From Bacillota bacterium (GTDB lineage Bacteria; Bacillota; Clostridia; Oscillospirales; Ruminococcaceae): 64,000 bases of DNA. Shown here one piece after another: positions 26,133 to 35,212 of this stretch. The position numbers and the translations under genes were made by a program. The DNA is taken from contig JAEZQD010000013.1 in the NCBI GenBank assembly GCA_023413185.1, positions 1-64,000 on the forward strand, written 5' to 3'. A model generated the notes under the pieces. The model was not told the DNA's origin, ran no database searches, and saw only the letters and a list, made by a program, of their open reading frames with translations. How positions within the stretch are numbered: the stretch's first letter is position 1; each line of letters begins with the position of its first letter.

Positions 26133-28166
26133 ATGCCTGCAGATGAATCCAAGACACCCAATCGTTTGATTCACGAAAAATCCCCCTACCTGCTCCAGCA
26201 CGCATACAACCCGGTTGACTGGTACCCGTGGGGCGCCGAAGCGTTTGACCGTGCCGCGCGTGAGGATAAGCCGATATTCCTGTCCATCGGCTATTCCACC
26301 TGCCACTGGTGCCATGTGATGGAATACGAGTCGTTTGAGGATGCGGAGATCGCGGGGCTGCTCAACGAGTATTTTGTGTCGATAAAGGTGGACCGTGAGG
26401 AACGCCCCGATGTGGACGCGGTGTATATGTCCGCCTGCGTCGGGCTGACGGGGCACGGCGGCTGGCCGCTGACGATACTGATGACGCCCGAGCAGCGTCC
26501 GTTTTATACCGCCACCTACCTGCCAAAAAGCGGCTTCGGTGCAAATCTGGGTCTGGACGACCTGCTTAACAAGGTTACCGCGCTGTGGCGGGGGAATCGA
26601 ACGTCGTTGCTCGACGCCGCCAAGGGCGTGACCGAGTACTTAAACGGTCAGACAAACGCCGTTACCGATGATGCACAGCCCTCGGATGAGCTTGTGCACA
26701 GCGGCGCCGACCTTCTGCGGCGTGGGTATGACCCGCGGTATGGCGGGTTTGGTGCGGCACCGAAGTTCCCCTCACCCCACAATCTGCTGTTTTTAATGCG
26801 GTATCGCGAAGTGTTTCATGATGATAAAGCGATGGAAATGGTCGAGCAAACCCTGCGCGGCATGTATCGCGGCGGGATATTCGACCATATCGGCGGCGGC
26901 TTTTCGCGCTACTCCACCGACGAGAAGTGGCTGGTACCCCACTTTGAAAAGATGCTGTACGATAACGCCCTGCTTGCCTTTACCTACCTGACCGCCTATG
27001 AAAGCACAAAAGACGAGCAGTATCTTCGGGTAGCGGAACGAACCATCGGCTATGTGCTTCGGGAACTGACACACCCGGACGGCGGCTTTTGGTGTGGTCA
27101 GGATGCGGACAGCGACGGCGTGGAGGGCAAGTACTATGTGTTTGCGCCAACCGAGGTTGAGCAGGTGATCGGCAACAACGATGCACCAAGGTTTTGCGCG
27201 TGGTTTGGCATCACCCAAAACGGCAACTTTGAAGGGAAAAGTATCCCGAACCTTATAAAAAACAACGAGTATGACAAGGTTAATGAGGAAACCGAGGCGT
27301 TGTGCAAACCCTTGTACGAATACCGATTAAACAGAACCCCTCTTCATAAGGATGATAAAATTCTCACCTCGTGGAACGCGCTGATGATTGCTGCACTTGC
27401 AAAGGCGTACCGTGTGACGGGCAAGCCGGAGTATCTTGCATCCGCGCGGCGTGCGCAGAAGTTTCTTGAACAAAAGCTGACCGATAAGGACGGCAGGCTA
27501 ATGGTGCGGTGGCGCGACGGAGAAGCGGCTGGGCAAGGGCTGCTGGACGACTACGCCTTTTATGCGTGGGCATTGCTTGCGCTGTATGACTCAACTTATG
27601 AGGTTTATTACCTTGCGCGCGCCTGTAAAATAGCCGAGCTGATGGCTCGGCATTTCATCGACGAGCAGGGCGGCGGGTTTTATCTGAACGCCGACGACGC
27701 GCAGGCGTTAATCAGCCGCCCGAAGGAGCTGTACGACGGCGCGATGCCATCGGGCAACTCGGTGGCTGCGCATGTGCTCGAGCGGCTGTCGCTGCTGACC
27801 GCATCCGATTATTGGCGGCGGCAGAGCGAGCGGCAGATGCGCTTTTTGTGTGCGCGTATAACCGATTACCCTGCGGGTTACTGCTTTGCGCTCTACTCCC
27901 TCATATCGTTCTTGCACAAGCCGCATACGCTGGTGTGCGCGGCGGCAGACCACTCGGCCGCGCAGTCCGTCGCTTCGTTTGTGAAGAAGAAGGGGCTGTA
28001 TGATATGGGCGTAATCATAAAAACACAGGATAACGCGAAAACGCTGGCGGACACAGCGCCGTACACAAGCGAGTATCCCATACCCGAGCAGGGCGTCAGA
28101 TACTATCTGTGTAAGGACGGCACATGCCTTGCGCCTACTGACAGCTTAGACGAAATACAGATCTAG
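26133..28166 (+). CDS. Thioredoxin-domain protein of the YyaL/SSP411 family (DUF255)
   Basis: 677 residues, full family length. The N-terminal DUF255 thioredoxin-like domain starts [25 protein letters not shown] and contains a CxxC motif in [10 protein letters not shown] (about residues 55-60) followed by [10 protein letters not shown]. The rest is an alpha/alpha barrel related to N-acylglucosamine epimerases ([28 protein letters not shown]). The biochemical role is not established in bacteria. GGAGG lies 9 bp upstream. It follows the tocopherol-cyclase-like gene by 28 bp and is probably in the same transcript; a terminator follows. Confidence 0.93.
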   Translation: MPADESKTPNRLIHEKSPYLLQHAYNPVDWYPWGAEAFDRAAREDKPIFLSIGYSTCHWCHVMEYESFEDAEIAGLLNEYFVSIKVDREERPDVDAVYMSACVGLTGHGGWPLTILMTPEQRPFYTATYLPKSGFGANLGLDDLLNKVTALWRGNRTSLLDAAKGVTEYLNGQTNAVTDDAQPSDELVHSGADLLRRGYDPRYGGFGAAPKFPSPHNLLFLMRYREVFHDDKAMEMVEQTLRGMYRGGIFDHIGGGFSRYSTDEKWLVPHFEKMLYDNALLAFTYLTAYESTKDEQYLRVAERTIGYVLRELTHPDGGFWCGQDADSDGVEGKYYVFAPTEVEQVIGNNDAPRFCAWFGITQNGNFEGKSIPNLIKNNEYDKVNEETEALCKPLYEYRLNRTPLHKDDKILTSWNALMIAALAKAYRVTGKPEYLASARRAQKFLEQKLTDKDGRLMVRWRDGEAAGQGLLDDYAFYAWALLALYDSTYEVYYLARACKIAELMARHFIDEQGGGFYLNADDAQALISRPKELYDGAMPSGNSVAAHVLERLSLLTASDYWRRQSERQMRFLCARITDYPAGYCFALYSLISFLHKPHTLVCAAADHSAAQSVASFVKKKGLYDMGVIIKTQDNAKTLADTAPYTSEYPIPEQGVRYYLCKDGTCLAPTDSLDEIQI

Positions 28167-28182
28167 CGAGGGTTTGCAAAGC

Positions 28183-28218
28183 AAAAAGGTCATCCGTTTA
28201 TTGTCGGATGACCTTTTT
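28183..28218. terminator. Bidirectional rho-independent terminator
   Basis: AAAAAGGTCATCCG and its complement CGGATGACCTTTTT flank an 8-nt loop between the convergent YyaL-type and gamma-lyase-family genes. T-runs occur on both strands. Confidence 0.9.
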
Positions 28219-28226
28219 ATATTCTG

Positions 28227-29483
28227 TTACGGGCACGCGCGTACCGCGTCGGCGGCAAGCAGAATGCCCAGCTTTGCGCTGAAATAGGTCAGACCACCCT
28301 GCATCCACACGGCGTACGGCTCGCGCATGGGGGCGTCGGCGGAAAGCTCGATTGATGCGCCCATCGTAAACGCGCCCGCCGCCATGATGACGGGGTCCTC
28401 GTAGCCGGGCATATCCCACGGCTCGGGAACGGCAAATGAATCGACCGGCGACCCTTTTTGGATACCGCCGCAGAACGCCTTCACCCGCTCGGGGGTGCAC
28501 AGGGTTACCGCCTGAATGATGTCGGTACGCGGTTGGTCGAAGGTCGGGTATACGTCGTAGCCCAGGTCGGCAAACAACCTTGCCGCAAGCACCGCCGTTT
28601 TCAGTGCGCTTGCTACGACATTGGGCGCAAAGAACAAACCCATCAGCAGCTCGCGGGTGTTGCCTAAGGTGCAACCCACCTCCCTGCCCGTTCCCACGGA
28701 GGTGAGACGGTCGGCGCACAGCGTAACCAAATCGCTTCTGCCCGCTATGTAGCCGCCCGTGCGGGCAATGCCGCCGCCCGGGTTCTTAATCAGCGAGCCG
28801 ATGATGAGATCCGCACCCACCTGGGTAGGCTCTTTGTCCTCTACAAACTCGCCGTAGCAGTTATCCACCATAATCACCGCGTCGGGGTTTGCGGCGCGTA
28901 CCGTTTGGCACATCCGCCCAATCACTTCTATGGACAAAGACGGGCGAAGCGCGTAGCCGCGGGAACGCTGGATATAGCACACCCTTGCCCTGCCCGCCTG
29001 TTTTGCTATCTCGTCGTAATCGGGTGTTGCGTCGGGCAGCAGCGAAAGCTCCTCATAACGCACGCCAAAATCCTTTAGCGAGCCGCCACCCGCATTGCGG
29101 ATGCCGATAACCCCCTGCAGGGTGTCATACGGCAGACCCGATAGGCTGAGCATCAGGTCGCCCGGGCGCAGTACGCCAAACAGCGCGACACTGAGCGCGT
29201 GGGTGCCCGACACAAAGTTGTGGCGGATAATCGCATCCTCGGCTCCCACAATCTGCGCGAATACCTTGTCCGCCGTTTCGCGTCCGATATCGCCATAGCC
29301 GTAGCCGGTTGTGGGGGCGAAGTGAATCTCGCTGACGCGGTTATCGTAAAACGCTTTTTGCACCTTCATCTGCGCATACTCCGCGCGGCGTTCGATATCT
29401 GAAAAGATCGGGGCACAGGCAGATTCCGCGACCCTTGCAAGTTTTAGTGTTTGAGGGTTAATAGAAAACGGATTGTTGTTCAT
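28227..29483 (-). CDS. PLP-dependent methionine gamma-lyase family protein (YnbB / aluminium-resistance family)
   Basis: 418 residues. Matches the Met_gamma_lyase family with FAPTTGYGYGDIGRE, RHNFVSGTHALSVALFG, VMVDNCYGEFVE and the PLP-lysine region GSLIKNPGGGIARTGGYIAG (Lys near residue 231). These proteins have the fold of cystathionine gamma-synthase/lyase enzymes, and one was once described as an aluminium-resistance protein; the substrate is not settled. In Bacillus the homologue ynbB lies next to glnRA, which is not the case here. The start is an ATG with modest ribosome-site support. Confidence 0.88.
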   Translation of the reverse strand: MNNNPFSINPQTLKLARVAESACAPIFSDIERRAEYAQMKVQKAFYDNRVSEIHFAPTTGYGYGDIGRETADKVFAQIVGAEDAIIRHNFVSGTHALSVALFGVLRPGDLMLSLSGLPYDTLQGVIGIRNAGGGSLKDFGVRYEELSLLPDATPDYDEIAKQAGRARVCYIQRSRGYALRPSLSIEVIGRMCQTVRAANPDAVIMVDNCYGEFVEDKEPTQVGADLIIGSLIKNPGGGIARTGGYIAGRSDLVTLCADRLTSVGTGREVGCTLGNTRELLMGLFFAPNVVASALKTAVLAARLFADLGYDVYPTFDQPRTDIIQAVTLCTPERVKAFCGGIQKGSPVDSFAVPEPWDMPGYEDPVIMAAGAFTMGASIELSADAPMREPYAVWMQGGLTYFSAKLGILLAADAVRACP

Positions 29484-29514
29484 TTTGTATCTTCATGCCT
29501 TTCAAGGTATACTG

Positions 29515-30315
29515 TCACACATTATTGTAAAGCGCCGCCCACAGGCTCTGCACCCGAAAGCCAGCGTTTAGGTATAGTGCGTCCGCCTCCGGCGACACGC
29601 TGAGCAGAAAGGGGCAGATTCCGTCGGCATGCAAAGAGCGGCACAGTTCAAATACGACCGCCTTTGCGTAGCCGCGCCTGCGCTTGTCGGACAGGGTGCA
29701 CACATCGCGTACAACGGCGGTGTCGCCCGCTAAGAAGGCACTTGCGCTGCTTGCATACAGCCCGTCCGCCTTTAATGCCGTTACCCGTGCCCCACCGTGG
29801 CGCAGGCGGTAGGAAAGGTCGGTATACCATTGGTGATAATCGGCGCGGTTTTTATACTCGTCACTGCACTCGCCAAGCAGGGTAAACAGGCTGCGGAAGT
29901 TGAGCTTGGTAACCGGCTGGGTGCCTTTGGGGGGAGCAAACTCCGCCGGTGCGCCGTCAAGCACCATCACACTGCCCGTGCGCATTCCTCTGCCGTTTGT
30001 CACACGGGGCGGCAGGCTCGAAACCATGCGCTCGGGACCGATAATCGACCGCCAGGGCGGTGCGATACTTAAAAATGACGCAAAGAACGTGCTGTTGTCG
30101 TCTTCGGGCGCACAGCATAGGGTGATGGTTTCTTGGTAGTACTGCACTGCCATATGGGGCTGTGCCTGCTCGTCATATACCAGCCAAAGGCAAAGGTAGC
30201 GCGCGTCCTGCCCGTACACCTCGTAGTTTGCGCGGATGGACGCACCAAACAGCGGGTTGCAGGAAAGCACCCGAATAAAATCCGCCTCGTTGCTTTTGTT
30301 TACCGTGTGAACCAT
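29515..30315 (-). CDS. GNAT-family acetyltransferase with an N-terminal extension
   Basis: 266 residues from the ATG at 30315, supported by AGGGGG 8 bp upstream. The last 90 residues contain the GNAT core: VRDVCTLSDKRRRGYAKAVVFELC (acetyl-CoA loop RRRGYA) and a C-terminal LYLNAGFR. The N-terminal 170 residues may be a second, degenerate GNAT-like half. In the upstream direction the M42 gene starts after about 65 bp on the same strand. Substrate unknown. Confidence 0.72.
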   Translation of the reverse strand: MVHTVNKSNEADFIRVLSCNPLFGASIRANYEVYGQDARYLCLWLVYDEQAQPHMAVQYYQETITLCCAPEDDNSTFFASFLSIAPPWRSIIGPERMVSSLPPRVTNGRGMRTGSVMVLDGAPAEFAPPKGTQPVTKLNFRSLFTLLGECSDEYKNRADYHQWYTDLSYRLRHGGARVTALKADGLYASSASAFLAGDTAVVRDVCTLSDKRRRGYAKAVVFELCRSLHADGICPFLLSVSPEADALYLNAGFRVQSLWAALYNNV

Positions 30316-30380
30316 GTCGTGCCCCCTGTTGGCGAATAGACCGTTTGCTCCGCCGCCCGATAGTCGCCGGAATTGGCGCT

Positions 30381-31406
30381 TTACCACTGCTGTGAGCACA
30401 TTTCCTTCGCGGTGGCTGTGGCAAGCCGCAGTGTGGCGTCGATGTCCGACACCTTAAGCACACACGCAGGAGAATGCAGGTAGCGGCAGGGCATGGAGAG
30501 CGCAAGGGTGCGTACCCCCGCGCGGGACTTGTGGATAACGCCCGCCTCGTTGCCGCCCGCAACCAGTCGCTTGGGTTGGCAGGGTATGCCCTGCTCCTTG
30601 GCTTTCTCAAACGCCATGTGGTACAGGGCACGGTCGTACACCGTTGATCGGTCCATAAACGAAACCACGGGACCTTCACCCAGACGGCAGACCTGTTTTT
30701 CCTCCGCAACGCCCGTAATGTCCGCCGCGGTGGTGGCCTCAAGCACAATCGCGCAGTCGGGGTTAATCGAGTAGACACAAGCCGCTGCACCTCGGCAGCC
30801 GACCTCCTCCTGCACATTGAACGCAAAGTAGGTATCGTACTCAAGCTCAGACCGCATCATCTCTATCATCACGGCGCAGCCGGCGCGATCGTCAAGCGCC
30901 TTGCCCTTAATCATATCGTCGCCAAAGCGTACAAACGCAGAGTCGAACACCGCGGTGTCGCCAAGCGTCACATGGGCAAGGGCCTGTGCCCTGTCCGCCG
31001 CGCCGATATCGATGTACAGGCTGTCGGGGTCGGGCATCTTGTCGCGCTCGTCGCCCTTTACAAGGTGCACAGGCTTGGTGCCGATGACACCGCAAAGCCC
31101 CTGCTTACCGACCTTAAGCCGCTTGCCGACTATCACGCGGGGGTCGATGCCGCCCACACACGCAAAGCGCAGCAGACCGCTCTCCTCAACGTATGTGATG
31201 ATAAAGCCGACCTCATCCATGTGTGCGGCTATCATCAAGCGGTTTTTGGGGGTTTCTCTGCCCTTTTTGAATGCAATCAGGTTGCCGAGCGCGTCGATAT
31301 GAAACTGGCAGTGCCCCGTAATCTGCTGTATGACATACTCCCGAACCATGTCTTCCGCACCGGAGGGACCGGGCAGGATGCTGAGTGCTTCTATGAGGTT
31401 AATCAT
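30381..31406 (-). CDS. M42-family metallopeptidase (glutamyl aminopeptidase/FrvX type), copy 1
   Basis: 341 residues. Di-metal site motifs of M42: AHMDEVGFIIT, DDRAGCAVMIE and QEEVGCRGA, with the remaining Asp in AIVLEATTAAD and a C-terminal CRYLHSPACVLK. These are cobalt- or zinc-dependent dodecameric aminopeptidases that trim short peptides in the cytoplasm. The ATG overlaps the stop of the second M42 gene (ATGA), so the two are coupled. Sequence identity between the copies is limited and their lengths are the same, indicating an old duplication with possible difference in specificity. Confidence 0.92.
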   Translation of the reverse strand: MINLIEALSILPGPSGAEDMVREYVIQQITGHCQFHIDALGNLIAFKKGRETPKNRLMIAAHMDEVGFIITYVEESGLLRFACVGGIDPRVIVGKRLKVGKQGLCGVIGTKPVHLVKGDERDKMPDPDSLYIDIGAADRAQALAHVTLGDTAVFDSAFVRFGDDMIKGKALDDRAGCAVMIEMMRSELEYDTYFAFNVQEEVGCRGAAACVYSINPDCAIVLEATTAADITGVAEEKQVCRLGEGPVVSFMDRSTVYDRALYHMAFEKAKEQGIPCQPKRLVAGGNEAGVIHKSRAGVRTLALSMPCRYLHSPACVLKVSDIDATLRLATATAKEMCSQQW

Positions 31407-32431
31407 GTCCGTTCGCCCTCCTTGTCCATGATATAGGTTGCGAGCAGGCGTGCGGTATGCTCCACATCCTCAGGGCTGACCGTTTCGATGGGGGTGTGCA
31501 TATATTTGATGGGGATAGACACCATGCCGCTGACAACCCCGCCGCGCGACACGACGATAGGGTCGGCGTTGGTGCCCGTTATGCCGTCCATCACCTCAAC
31601 CTGAAACGGGATGCCCTCGCGCTGTGCAAGCGCGCACAGGCGGGTGGATAGCGCACGCAAAAGAACGGGCGCAATCCCAATCATCGGTCCCTTGCCCATA
31701 TCGCCGCATTTATGGCGCGGGGAATCGGGCGTGTATGCGTAGCTGACATCCACCACAATCGCCTCGGTGGGGTGGATGGAGAACGCGCCGGTGGCAGCAC
31801 CCTGCCCACCCACCTCCTCGCGGGTGGAGAATAAAACCGAAAGCCCGCAGGGGATGTCCTCATCCTTCAGCAGCGCAAGGCAGCGCAGGATGGCGGCGCA
31901 GCTTACCCTGTCGTCCAGTGCCTGCGACACAACCTGCCCGCCGATCAAGCTATCCACCCTGCCGCATAGCGTTACGCGGTCGCCGGGGGCAATTATCCCG
32001 TGCGCCTGTTGTTTGCTCAGCCCCACGTCGATGACGATGTCCTCGAGCTTGGGGGTCTTTTTCTGGTCACCGTCGGCGGACAGATGGGGTGGGCTGCTGC
32101 ATATGACACCGAACAAGGGCTGTTTGCCGTACACCGTCACATCGGACGCCATGAGCACGCGACGGTCGATGCCGCCGCAGTTTGCGACGCGTATAAAGCC
32201 CTTATCGTCCACAGACTGCACGATAAGCCCAATCTGGTCAAGGTGCGCGTCCAGCAGGATGTGGCGTTTGCCATCCTTGGCCGCTTTGACCGTGCATATC
32301 ACATTGCCTAGCGCGTCGGTGGCGGTTTTGCCGTAGGCACTCAGCAGGGCGCAGGCAGTCTTTGCCGCTTCCCCCTCGTCGCCCGAAACCCCCACTGGGC
32401 GGGTCAGCTCTTCGATGAGTCCCTTTATCAT
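31403..32431 (-). CDS. M42-family metallopeptidase, copy 2
   Basis: 342 residues. Motifs: LDAHLDQIGLIVQ, ALDDRVSCAAIL, STREEVGGQGA and VDVSYAY, ending with IKYMHTPIETVSPEDV. The first His-x-Asp ligand pair and the catalytic Glu are kept, so activity is expected. It is the upstream partner of the tandem pair and starts 22 bp after the murD stop codon, so murD and both peptidases are probably in one transcript. Confidence 0.92.
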   Translation of the reverse strand: MIKGLIEELTRPVGVSGDEGEAAKTACALLSAYGKTATDALGNVICTVKAAKDGKRHILLDAHLDQIGLIVQSVDDKGFIRVANCGGIDRRVLMASDVTVYGKQPLFGVICSSPPHLSADGDQKKTPKLEDIVIDVGLSKQQAHGIIAPGDRVTLCGRVDSLIGGQVVSQALDDRVSCAAILRCLALLKDEDIPCGLSVLFSTREEVGGQGAATGAFSIHPTEAIVVDVSYAYTPDSPRHKCGDMGKGPMIGIAPVLLRALSTRLCALAQREGIPFQVEVMDGITGTNADPIVVSRGGVVSGMVSIPIKYMHTPIETVSPEDVEHTARLLATYIMDKEGERT

Positions 32432-32453
32432 TAGTGTTCATTCCCCTTCCGCA

Positions 32454-33845
32454 TTACAGCGCCCGAACAAGCTCCTTAAACCGCTCGCCCCGCGTCTTGT
32501 AGTCCTTAAACATATCAAAGCTAGCGCACGCGGGCGAGAGCGTAACAACGTCGCCGTTTGCCGCCTTTTGGTGCGCGGTGCGTACCGCCTCCTCCAGTGA
32601 GGAGACCATCACAAGCTCGGGCGTGCCATCGCAGTAGCCCTGGCATGAGGTCAGCGCGTCGCGGATGGCGGCGGCGGTGTCGCCGAGCAGCACCACAAGC
32701 TTTGCGTAACGAATCAGTTCGGGGGCAAGGGGCGCAAACGGTATCTTTTTATCATACCCGCCCGCGATGACAATAACCGGCTGCGAGAAGGCACGCAACC
32801 CCGCGGCGGTGCGCGACGGGGTGGTAGCGATGGAATCGTTGTACCAGCGCACGCCGTTTACCTCTCGCACGAACTCGATGCGGTGCGCAACGCCCGAAAA
32901 TGTTTTTGCTACATGTTCAATATTCTCCGCCGAGATGTAGCCCCATGTGGCGGCGATGGCGGCAAGGTAGTTTTCTATATTATGCCCACCGGGAATCTTG
33001 ATTTCATCCTGATGAAACAGCCTGTGCACACCCGTTTCATCCGCCATGCATAAAAAGCCGTCGCCGTTTACAAACGCGCCGCGGCTCACCGTGCTTTTGC
33101 GCGAGAATAACAGCATATCACCCCGCGTCTGGGGTACAAACGAACGCGTGATGTCGTTGTCAAGGTTGAGCACCGTGCGCGAAAACCCGTTTTGATGCAG
33201 GAAGATGTTCCTTTTTGCGTCAACATACTCCTGCATATCGGTGTGCATATCCAGGTGGTTGGGCGAAAGGTTTGTAACCACCGCGATATGGGGCGATGTG
33301 CGCATAGAGATGAGCTGGAAGCTTGAAAGCTCCACCACCGCGACGTCGTCGGGGGTAATCTCCTCGATCTTTGCAAGCAGCGGAATGCCGATGTTGCCGC
33401 CTAAGAACACGCGACGACCTTGTTTGAGCAACAGCTCGCTGATGATGGTGGTGGTGGTGGTTTTGCCGTCGCTGCCCGTCACCGCGATAATCTGGCAGGG
33501 GCACAGGTCAAAGAACACCTCCAGCTCGCTGGTGATGACTGCGCCGTGGGCGCGTGCCTTTTCAAGCTCGGGCGTATTGTACCGCATGCCCGGGGTGCGA
33601 AACACCACGTCGTACTCGCCAAGGTTGTCGAGATACCCGTCGCCCAGCTTAAGGGCAATGCCCGCTTCCTCTAAACGAGCCGCGGTTTCGCCCAGCGCTT
33701 CCCTTGTTTTTTTATCGCACGCCGTAACGACGGCACCCTTTTTGGCAAACAGCAGCATGGCGTCGGTGTTCGATACCCCGATGCCCACAAAGCAGATCCT
33801 CTTGCCCGCGCTGCCCTTAAAAAAGCCTTCTATCCTTGCATCCAT
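32454..33845 (-). CDS. murD: UDP-N-acetylmuramoyl-L-alanine-D-glutamate ligase
   Basis: 463 residues from the ATG at 33845 (GGGAGG 9 bp upstream; an earlier ATG gives an unsupported extension). Mur-ligase features: N-terminal Rossmann domain FVGIGVSNTDAMLL, ATP loop VTGSDGKTTTTTII, ELSSFQL, NLSPNHLDMH (the family has NxxxDHLD; Asp of DHLD is replaced by Asn here), HNIENYLAAIAA and NDSIATTPSRTAAGL. It adds D-Glu to UDP-MurNAc-L-Ala. It is outside any division/cell-wall cluster in this window and sits with peptidase genes instead. Confidence 0.93.
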   Translation of the reverse strand: MDARIEGFFKGSAGKRICFVGIGVSNTDAMLLFAKKGAVVTACDKKTREALGETAARLEEAGIALKLGDGYLDNLGEYDVVFRTPGMRYNTPELEKARAHGAVITSELEVFFDLCPCQIIAVTGSDGKTTTTTIISELLLKQGRRVFLGGNIGIPLLAKIEEITPDDVAVVELSSFQLISMRTSPHIAVVTNLSPNHLDMHTDMQEYVDAKRNIFLHQNGFSRTVLNLDNDITRSFVPQTRGDMLLFSRKSTVSRGAFVNGDGFLCMADETGVHRLFHQDEIKIPGGHNIENYLAAIAATWGYISAENIEHVAKTFSGVAHRIEFVREVNGVRWYNDSIATTPSRTAAGLRAFSQPVIVIAGGYDKKIPFAPLAPELIRYAKLVVLLGDTAAAIRDALTSCQGYCDGTPELVMVSSLEEAVRTAHQKAANGDVVTLSPACASFDMFKDYKTRGERFKELVRAL

Positions 33846-33952
33846 TTTGTCGTTCCTCCCCGATTCTATGGTGATACCAATCAGCACGCCTTATACCAAA
33901 AGATAGGCTACGCCTTCTGCCATTATCAAAAAATTGGTTGTGCTTGACCTGC

Positions 33953-33992
33953 TAAAACCCTTCAAGCGCGCCTGCACGCACCGAAGGGTTTT
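33953..33992 (-). terminator. Rho-independent terminator after ricT
   Basis: AAAACCCTTC and GAAGGGTTTT bracket a GC-rich loop, 30 bp after the ricT stop on the minus strand. Confidence 0.8.
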
Positions 33993-34020
33993 GTGTACGT
34001 AATGTGGTGTTGCCTGCCAC

Positions 34021-34890
34021 TTATTCTTTCTCGAGGCTGCGCAGCTGCGCAAGCTCGGAGCTATCTACCTTGATCTGCGCGTCGCGAATTAGGCTGACCT
34101 CGCTTCGGGTAAACACCTTAGGTGCCGCGTCGGGGAACTTATCAAGACGCACGCGCAGAATGCCGGTGAGCAGGTTGACGTCCACCACCGTGCCTCTGCC
34201 GTCCTTTGTCTTGACATACGCGCCCATCTTGGGGGTGATCTTCAGCAGGTCTTCGTATGCCTCCTGTTCGTATTTTAAGCAGCACATCAACCTGCCGCAG
34301 GTGCCCGATATCTTGGTGGGGTTAAGCGACAGCCCTTGCTCCTTTGCCATGCGGATGGTGACGGGCTGAAACTCGCCGAGGAAGGTGGAGCAGCAAAACG
34401 GCTTACCGCAGATGCCAAGACCGCCCAGCATCTTTGCCTCGTCGCGCACGCCGATTTGGCGCAGCTCGATGCGGGTGCGAAACACCGACGCCAAGTCCTT
34501 GACCAGTTCTCTGAAGTCTACCCTGCCGTCCGCCGTGAAGTAAAACAGAATCTTGTTGTTGTCAAAGGTGTACTCCACATCCACCAGCTTCATGTCAAGA
34601 CCGTGCTTTGCAATCTTCTGCTGGCACACATCAAACGTCTTTTTTTGCTTTGCGGCGTTGTCTTCCACCTGCTTAATGTCCTTATCGGTTGCGACGCGAA
34701 TGACGTTTTTAAGCGGGTGCACAATGCTGTTGTCATCCACCTCACGGTTTGCCATCACAACCTCGCCGCACTCTACGCCTCTGGCCGTCTCTACGATGAC
34801 ATAGTTGCCCTTATCAATGTTTATGCCGTTCGGGGCAAAGTAGTATACCTTGCCTACGTTTTTAAATCGAACGCCGATTACCTCTGCCAT
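34021..34890 (-). CDS. ricT: RicT/YaaT-like PSP1-domain protein
   Basis: 289 residues, of which about 60-210 form the PSP1 C-terminal conserved region. Cysteines in GLGICGKPFCCSTFL and SGTCGRLMCCLKYE match those known to carry iron-sulfur clusters in the Bacillus RicAFT complex, which stimulates RNase Y-dependent mRNA maturation and phosphorelay activity. The partners RicA and RicF are not in this window. It lies downstream of holB and darA in the same order as yaaQ-holB-yaaT in Bacillus, but separated from holB by 320 bp. ATG with AAAGGATG site. Confidence 0.92.
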   Translation of the reverse strand: MAEVIGVRFKNVGKVYYFAPNGINIDKGNYVIVETARGVECGEVVMANREVDDNSIVHPLKNVIRVATDKDIKQVEDNAAKQKKTFDVCQQKIAKHGLDMKLVDVEYTFDNNKILFYFTADGRVDFRELVKDLASVFRTRIELRQIGVRDEAKMLGGLGICGKPFCCSTFLGEFQPVTIRMAKEQGLSLNPTKISGTCGRLMCCLKYEQEAYEDLLKITPKMGAYVKTKDGRGTVVDVNLLTGILRVRLDKFPDAAPKVFTRSEVSLIRDAQIKVDSSELAQLRSLEKE

Positions 34891-35212
34891 AGCTACATCC
34901 TTTCTTTACGGGGCGTTGCGCGGTCACGGCAAAACCGTAGTTCAGGCGGTCAGCCGATAAAGCACAAGCCCCAAACGGTCTAAAATTTTAGCCGTTTTGC
35001 CCGGCAAATGTGTTTTTAGTAGAACATTGCGTAGGCAATGCTCTTGCGCCGCAGCCTTTACCGGAGAGCTGCGGGGTTTTTGCGCATTTATGACGGTGCG
35101 CCCTATATGCAGGGCACGGTCGCGGCTACTGAGAAATCTTAACCGCCGGTATTACCCCGGCAGGCCGCGCCGCGTAATTATGTTAACCTTTTGGGATGTT
35201 TTCATCGTAATA
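34891..35212. other. 320-bp ricT-holB spacer with a plus-strand hairpin
   Basis: No gene is convincing here. At 35049-35075 CCGCAGC pairs with GCTGCGG and is followed on the plus strand by GGTTTTTG, a terminator-like shape facing against ricT and holB; a smaller hairpin ATTGC-GTAG-GCAAT lies just before it. An antisense small RNA or a leader element of ricT are possible but unproven. Confidence 0.4.
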
